Origin: Hyphomicrobiales bacterium
GTDB lineage: Bacteria > Pseudomonadota > Alphaproteobacteria > Rhizobiales > Rhizobiaceae
Assembly: GCA_900466605.1 (NCBI GenBank)
Contig: UBMU01000019.1
Span: forward strand, 1-64,000
Reading direction: 5' to 3'
DNA: 64,000 nucleotides
Below are positions 60,724 through 64,000 of this stretch, piece by piece. The notes under the pieces are model-generated. The model had not been told where the DNA came from. It searched no databases and was given only the letters and a program-made list of their open reading frames with translations. The translations under genes and the position numbers were made by a program. Within the stretch, counting starts at the first letter, position 1. Each line of letters opens with the position of its first letter.

Positions 60724-61725
60724 TTAAGACTTGTCGGCGCGTTGCTGGATGAAAACCGCGACAATGATCAGCGCTGCCTTTACGATCAGCGCTGCTGCAT
60801 CTGGCACGCCGTTGGCGAGCAGGGTATAACGAACGAGTTGGATCACCAGTGCACCAAGAACGGTCCCAACGATATTGGCCCGACCTCCGGTTAGTAGCGA
60901 CCCGCCAACGGCAACGGCCGCAATCGCGTCGAGCTCCATACCCATGCCGACAAGGTTGGCATCGCTGGCAGAGTTACGTGCGACCACGATCAGTCCGGCG
61001 AGGCCGGCAAGACCACCGCTGACAACATATACAAACGTCTTGACCCGACGCACGGGAATGCCTGTCAACCGGGCAGCTTTTTCGTTGCCACCAACAGCAA
61101 TGATCTGACGACCGATTACAGTGTACCGGATCAGGCAGTAGGCAAACGCGGCAATGATCAGCATCAGGGCGACCTGCGTAGGAATGCCCGCAATCCGGCC
61201 CATCGCGATGAACTGGAAAGCATCGTTTTTAAAAACCTGCAGATTACCGTTTGTAATGACTTGTGCCATGCCGCGACCGGCAATGAACAGCACAAGGGTC
61301 GCTACAATCGGCTGAATAGAAAATCGGGTTACAAGGAAACCATTGAACCATCCAAATGCCATTACAATCAAAATAGGAACGATGAAAGCAAGCCCGATTG
61401 CGAGCGCCATGCTCTCAATAGGAAATAGAGTGCCCATAAAAAGCATGGGGGCGATTGCGCCCGAGATTGCCATCAACGATCCGACGGACAAGTCGATTCC
61501 ACCCGTTGCAATGACAAGGGTCATGCCGGTGGCAACGATGACAATGGTCGCAACCTGCGTCAGATTAACGTTCAGCGTCTGCCAGGAAAGAAAGTTGGGC
61601 GTCACTGCGATATTAAAGATAATCAACGCAAGAAAGGCGAGCAACGTCCCGTGGCGACTTAGGATCAGGAGCGAGGTTGTCCGCGTTTGAAGCTGCGGCT
61701 TGGCCGTTGTATCGGAAATCGTCAT
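60724..61725 (-). CDS. ytfT: Sugar ABC transporter permease (YtfT-like, CUT2)
   Basis: A 333-residue inner-membrane permease, the second RbsC-class subunit. ATGMTLVIATGGIDLSVGSLMAISGAI carries the class motif. Having two different permeases in one operon is the feature that separates Ytf-type from ribose-type importers, which use one. Its ATG directly follows the TGA of the ATPase gene (no gap), so translation is coupled. Confidence 0.75.
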   Translation of the reverse strand: MTISDTTAKPQLQTRTTSLLILSRHGTLLAFLALIIFNIAVTPNFLSWQTLNVNLTQVATIVIVATGMTLVIATGGIDLSVGSLMAISGAIAPMLFMGTLFPIESMALAIGLAFIVPILIVMAFGWFNGFLVTRFSIQPIVATLVLFIAGRGMAQVITNGNLQVFKNDAFQFIAMGRIAGIPTQVALMLIIAAFAYCLIRYTVIGRQIIAVGGNEKAARLTGIPVRRVKTFVYVVSGGLAGLAGLIVVARNSASDANLVGMGMELDAIAAVAVGGSLLTGGRANIVGTVLGALVIQLVRYTLLANGVPDAAALIVKAALIIVAVFIQQRADKS

Positions 61726-63219
61726 TCAGTTCACCTGGTGAGCCATGGCCGCCAAAAGGGTTGCCTCGGTGAGCTCTGCGCGCGAAAGATGCGCCACTGA
61801 TACTCCGTCACTGAGCACGGTGACATGATCGGCCGCGGCAAGCAGTTCCTCCAGCTCAGAGGAAATCATCAGTACGCTAAGGCCCTCGTCGGCGAGACCG
61901 CGAAGCAGTTTTAGTATCTCGGACTTGGCCCCGATATCTATGCCACGCGTCGGCTCATCGACGATCAACACCCGCGGATCGGTGCAGAGCCATCGGGCAA
62001 GGAGGACCTTCTGCTGATTACCGCCGGACAGCTCCTTGATGGGCTGATCCGCCGAGGCGCACTTGATTCCCAACGACGTGATAAAGCGTTCGACGATCAC
62101 GTTCTGCTTGGATCGGTCGACGATGCCCGCCCTCTTTAGTTTTGGCAGGATTGCAAGAGTCATGTTCTCACGAATGCTCATATCAGGAATAATGCCATCG
62201 ATTTTTCGATCTTCGGAGACGAGGCCGATGCCATCAGCTATCGCATCGGCCGGCTCACTGTATTGGCGCTCCGATCCCTCGAAACGGACCGATCCGTGCT
62301 CCAGCTTGTCAACTCCAAAGATAATCCGCGCCGTCTCGGTTCTGCCCGATCCGAGAAGGCCCGCAAGGCCTGAAATCTCGCCTTTGCGCACAGATAGATT
62401 GACATCGCGCACCCGCACTCCTGAGCCGACATTCGTAAGGTCTAGCCGAATGGGTTTTTCCAGATAATCAGGAACGTCACGGCTGATGGCCGCAAAGGCC
62501 GCCAGTTCACGCCCCAGCATGTTGCGCACGAGTTCGACCTTTGGCATATCACGCATTGCGCTGACCGCCACTGTCTGTCCATCGCGCATGATAGTCACTC
62601 GGTCACATATCGCGTAGAGTTCGTCGAGCCGATGGCCAATGAAACAGACTGCTACACCGTTGTTCTGAAGCGTCCGGATTGTCTCAAACAGCACGGAGAC
62701 CTCGCGCTCATCAAGCGACGAGGTCGGCTCATCCATGATCAGCAATCGGGCGTTTTGCGTGACGGCTCGAGCAATCGAAACCATCTGCCGCGTTGCGGCA
62801 CTAAAGCTTGAGACCGGCAGCTCAACATCAATGTCCAACTTGAAATTCGTTAATACTCTCTGCGCTCCTTCGCGCATGGCACGGCGATCCAAGAATCCAT
62901 ACCTGCGAGGCTCGCGTGAGAGATAAATGTTTTCAGCAACTGAGCGCTGCGGCGCCAAGTTAATTTCCTGATATATCGTAGCAATCCCGGCGGCCTGGCT
63001 TTGAGCGGGCGAGACAAATGAGACTTCCTCACCGCTAAACCGTACTGTACCATCGTCACGATGATATGCTCCGGTCAGTATCTTGATCAACGTCGACTTG
63101 CCGGCTCCGTTCTGGCCCACAAGGGCCATGATCTCCCCCTCGGCGATCTCCAGCGATGCCGAGCGCAAGGCAGCAACGCCCGAAAACGACTTGGATACTC
63201 CCTGCATGGATAGAAGCAT
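61726..63219 (-). CDS. ytfR: Sugar ABC transporter ATP-binding protein, duplicated (YtfR-like)
   Basis: A 497-residue CUT2 ATPase with two domains. Domain 1 has Walker A GQNGAGKST (35-43) and DEPTSSLDE. Domain 2 has the usual degenerate loop GLLGSGRTET and the signature LSGGNQQK with DEPTRGIDIGAKSEI. This asymmetry is normal for RbsA/YtfR proteins. It lies between the binding-protein gene and two permeases. Confidence 0.82.
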   Translation of the reverse strand: MLLSMQGVSKSFSGVAALRSASLEIAEGEIMALVGQNGAGKSTLIKILTGAYHRDDGTVRFSGEEVSFVSPAQSQAAGIATIYQEINLAPQRSVAENIYLSREPRRYGFLDRRAMREGAQRVLTNFKLDIDVELPVSSFSAATRQMVSIARAVTQNARLLIMDEPTSSLDEREVSVLFETIRTLQNNGVAVCFIGHRLDELYAICDRVTIMRDGQTVAVSAMRDMPKVELVRNMLGRELAAFAAISRDVPDYLEKPIRLDLTNVGSGVRVRDVNLSVRKGEISGLAGLLGSGRTETARIIFGVDKLEHGSVRFEGSERQYSEPADAIADGIGLVSEDRKIDGIIPDMSIRENMTLAILPKLKRAGIVDRSKQNVIVERFITSLGIKCASADQPIKELSGGNQQKVLLARWLCTDPRVLIVDEPTRGIDIGAKSEILKLLRGLADEGLSVLMISSELEELLAAADHVTVLSDGVSVAHLSRAELTEATLLAAMAHQVN

Positions 63220-63265
63220 ACCTATCCGCCCCGCGACATCTTAATGCATTATCATTGATAGAAAG

Positions 63266-63296
63266 CCGGCCGGTGCGGCAAAGCCAGACCGGCCGG
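63266..63296 (-). terminator. Intra-operon hairpin after ytfQ-like gene
   Basis: CCGGCCGGT (63266-63274) pairs exactly with ACCGGCCGG (63288-63296) around a 13-base loop, in the 96-base gap between the binding-protein stop and the ATPase start. The coding strand then reads CTTTCTATC, with no real T-run, so mRNA protection or weak termination is likely. Confidence 0.65.
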
Positions 63297-63315
63297 AAGT
63301 GTTCAACCTGGAAGC

Positions 63316-64000
63316 TCAATAAGCGCCGGCCAGCTCTTCCTTGGCGTTCGAGCTGTCGTAGAACTTATCATCATTAATCAGCTTGGGCTCGATTTTTTCC
63401 CCCTTGGCGTACCTTGCCATCGTTTCAAAAGCCTTGGGCCCGAAGCGGGGGTTGCACTCGACGACGGCGCCAATCTTTCCGTCCACCACGAGGCCAACAG
63501 CTTCCTTGCCACCGTCGATCGACAAGACGAGTATGTCCTTGCCAGGCACCTTTCCGGCCGCTTCAATTGCCGATATGGCGCCAATCGCCATCTCATCGTT
63601 GTGCGCGTAGACGATGTCCGCATCCGGGTGGGCTTGAAGCAGCGCCTCGGCAACTTGACGTCCCTTGTCGCGCGCGAAATCGCCAGACTGCGACGCAACG
63701 ATTTCAAAGCCACCCGCTGCCTTGATTGCCTCGTCGAAACCCTTCTTGCGGTCATTGGCAGGAGAGGCGCCAGTGGTTCCTTCGAGTTCAATGATCTTCG
63801 TCTTGCCGTTAGCGTTCTTTGCCAGCCATTCGGCAACACGCTGGCCTTCCTTGATAAAATCGGAGCCAATGAATGTCAGATAGTCGTTACCAGCCTTTGC
63901 AAGCTTTGGATCAACGCTGCGATCAAGCAATATCACCGGAATCCCAGCCTTCTTGGCGGCCATGACAGCAGGGATCAACGGCTTTTCTTCACGCGGCGCC
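63316..64000 (-). CDS. ytfQ: Sugar ABC transporter substrate-binding protein (YtfQ-like), 5' part outside window
   Basis: The C-terminal 227 codons of a periplasmic binding protein of the ribose/galactofuranose class; the gene runs off the window end with an open frame (no start seen here). Matches to E. coli YtfQ include GIPVILLDRSVD, IIELEGTTGASPANDRKKGFDEAI, QSGDFARDKGRQV, VYAHNDEMAIGAI and ILVLSIDGGKEA. The TTG at 63978 is internal, as APREEKP codons precede it in frame. The ligand may be galactofuranose or another furanose; inferred by similarity only. Confidence 0.85.
   Translation of the reverse strand, partial: APREEKPLIPAVMAAKKAGIPVILLDRSVDPKLAKAGNDYLTFIGSDFIKEGQRVAEWLAKNANGKTKIIELEGTTGASPANDRKKGFDEAIKAAGGFEIVASQSGDFARDKGRQVAEALLQAHPDADIVYAHNDEMAIGAISAIEAAGKVPGKDILVLSIDGGKEAVGLVVDGKIGAVVECNPRFGPKAFETMARYAKGEKIEPKLINDDKFYDSSNAKEELAGAY

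Noticed and set aside
1..64000. tRNA, rRNA, CRISPR, insertion sequences, prophage or replication genes
   Set aside because: I looked for cloverleaf-like segments, repeated spacers, transposase-like proteins and rep/par genes and found none I could support.

Overview
The window reads as one segment of a Rhizobiaceae genome (Rhizobium/Sinorhizobium/Agrobacterium group), most likely an accessory replicon such as a chromid or megaplasmid. The reasons are dense catabolic operons each with its own ABC importer, the rhizobial agpT-agpABCD alpha-galactoside layout, a complete hut pathway, a bhbA-type methylmalonyl-CoA mutase, and the absence of rRNA, tRNA or core housekeeping genes. The species assignment is inference. 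I see no insertion sequence, CRISPR array, prophage or replication origin.

Layout. 0.2-9.3 kb: an organosulfur/methionine block: a CMD-family protein, a FAD/NAD(P)-binding protein, metQ-metN-metI (+), then (-) tauA-tauB-tauC and an LLM flavin monooxygenase. 9.7-18.5 kb: histidine utilisation, with hutI-hutH-hutG-hutU (-), hutF-hutC (+), and hutD (-) cut off from hutU by a Phd/VapC-type toxin-antitoxin pair on the opposite strand. The enzymes make the full five-step route histidine > urocanate > imidazolonepropionate > formiminoglutamate > formylglutamate > glutamate. 18.6-22.9 kb: single genes (GNAT acetyltransferase, exported beta-helix protein, histidine phosphatase, a small exported protein, a DUF899 protein). 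22.9-33.1 kb: alpha-galactoside operon, with AraC regulator agpT, a GH4 enzyme, agpA-B-C-D and a second GH4 enzyme very close to E. coli MelA, ending in a perfect terminator. 33.1-40.3 kb: arabinoside module, with an ArsR-type regulator carrying a large extra domain, GH51 abfA, and a CUT1 importer (ATPase, two permeases, binding protein).

40.3-56.3 kb: the most unusual part, three transcription units. One is ridA-rpiR-SDR-GH20-M81-MFS (-). Diverging from it is an NTF2-like gene, a second M81 metallopeptidase and a D-threonine aldolase/D-serine dehydratase-like PLP enzyme (+). The third is Gfo/Idh-permease-permease-binding protein-ATPase (-). The two control regions (47.1-47.2 and 56.1-56.25 kb) share a promoter-proximal motif and TGAAA/TTTCA inverted repeats, so I infer one RpiR-controlled regulon for uptake and breakdown of an amino-sugar/D-amino-acid conjugate.

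56.4-64 kb: methylmalonyl-CoA mutase, then a ytfQ-ytfR-ytfT-yjfF-like sugar importer followed by a 2-hydroxyacid dehydrogenase (-). The binding-protein gene is cut by the window end.

A pattern across operons: each of the five binding-protein genes that has importer genes downstream is followed at once by a perfect or near-perfect GC-rich hairpin (3366, 8222, 27690, 51921, 63266). This is consistent with mRNA stabilisation or partial termination that raises binding-protein output over membrane components.
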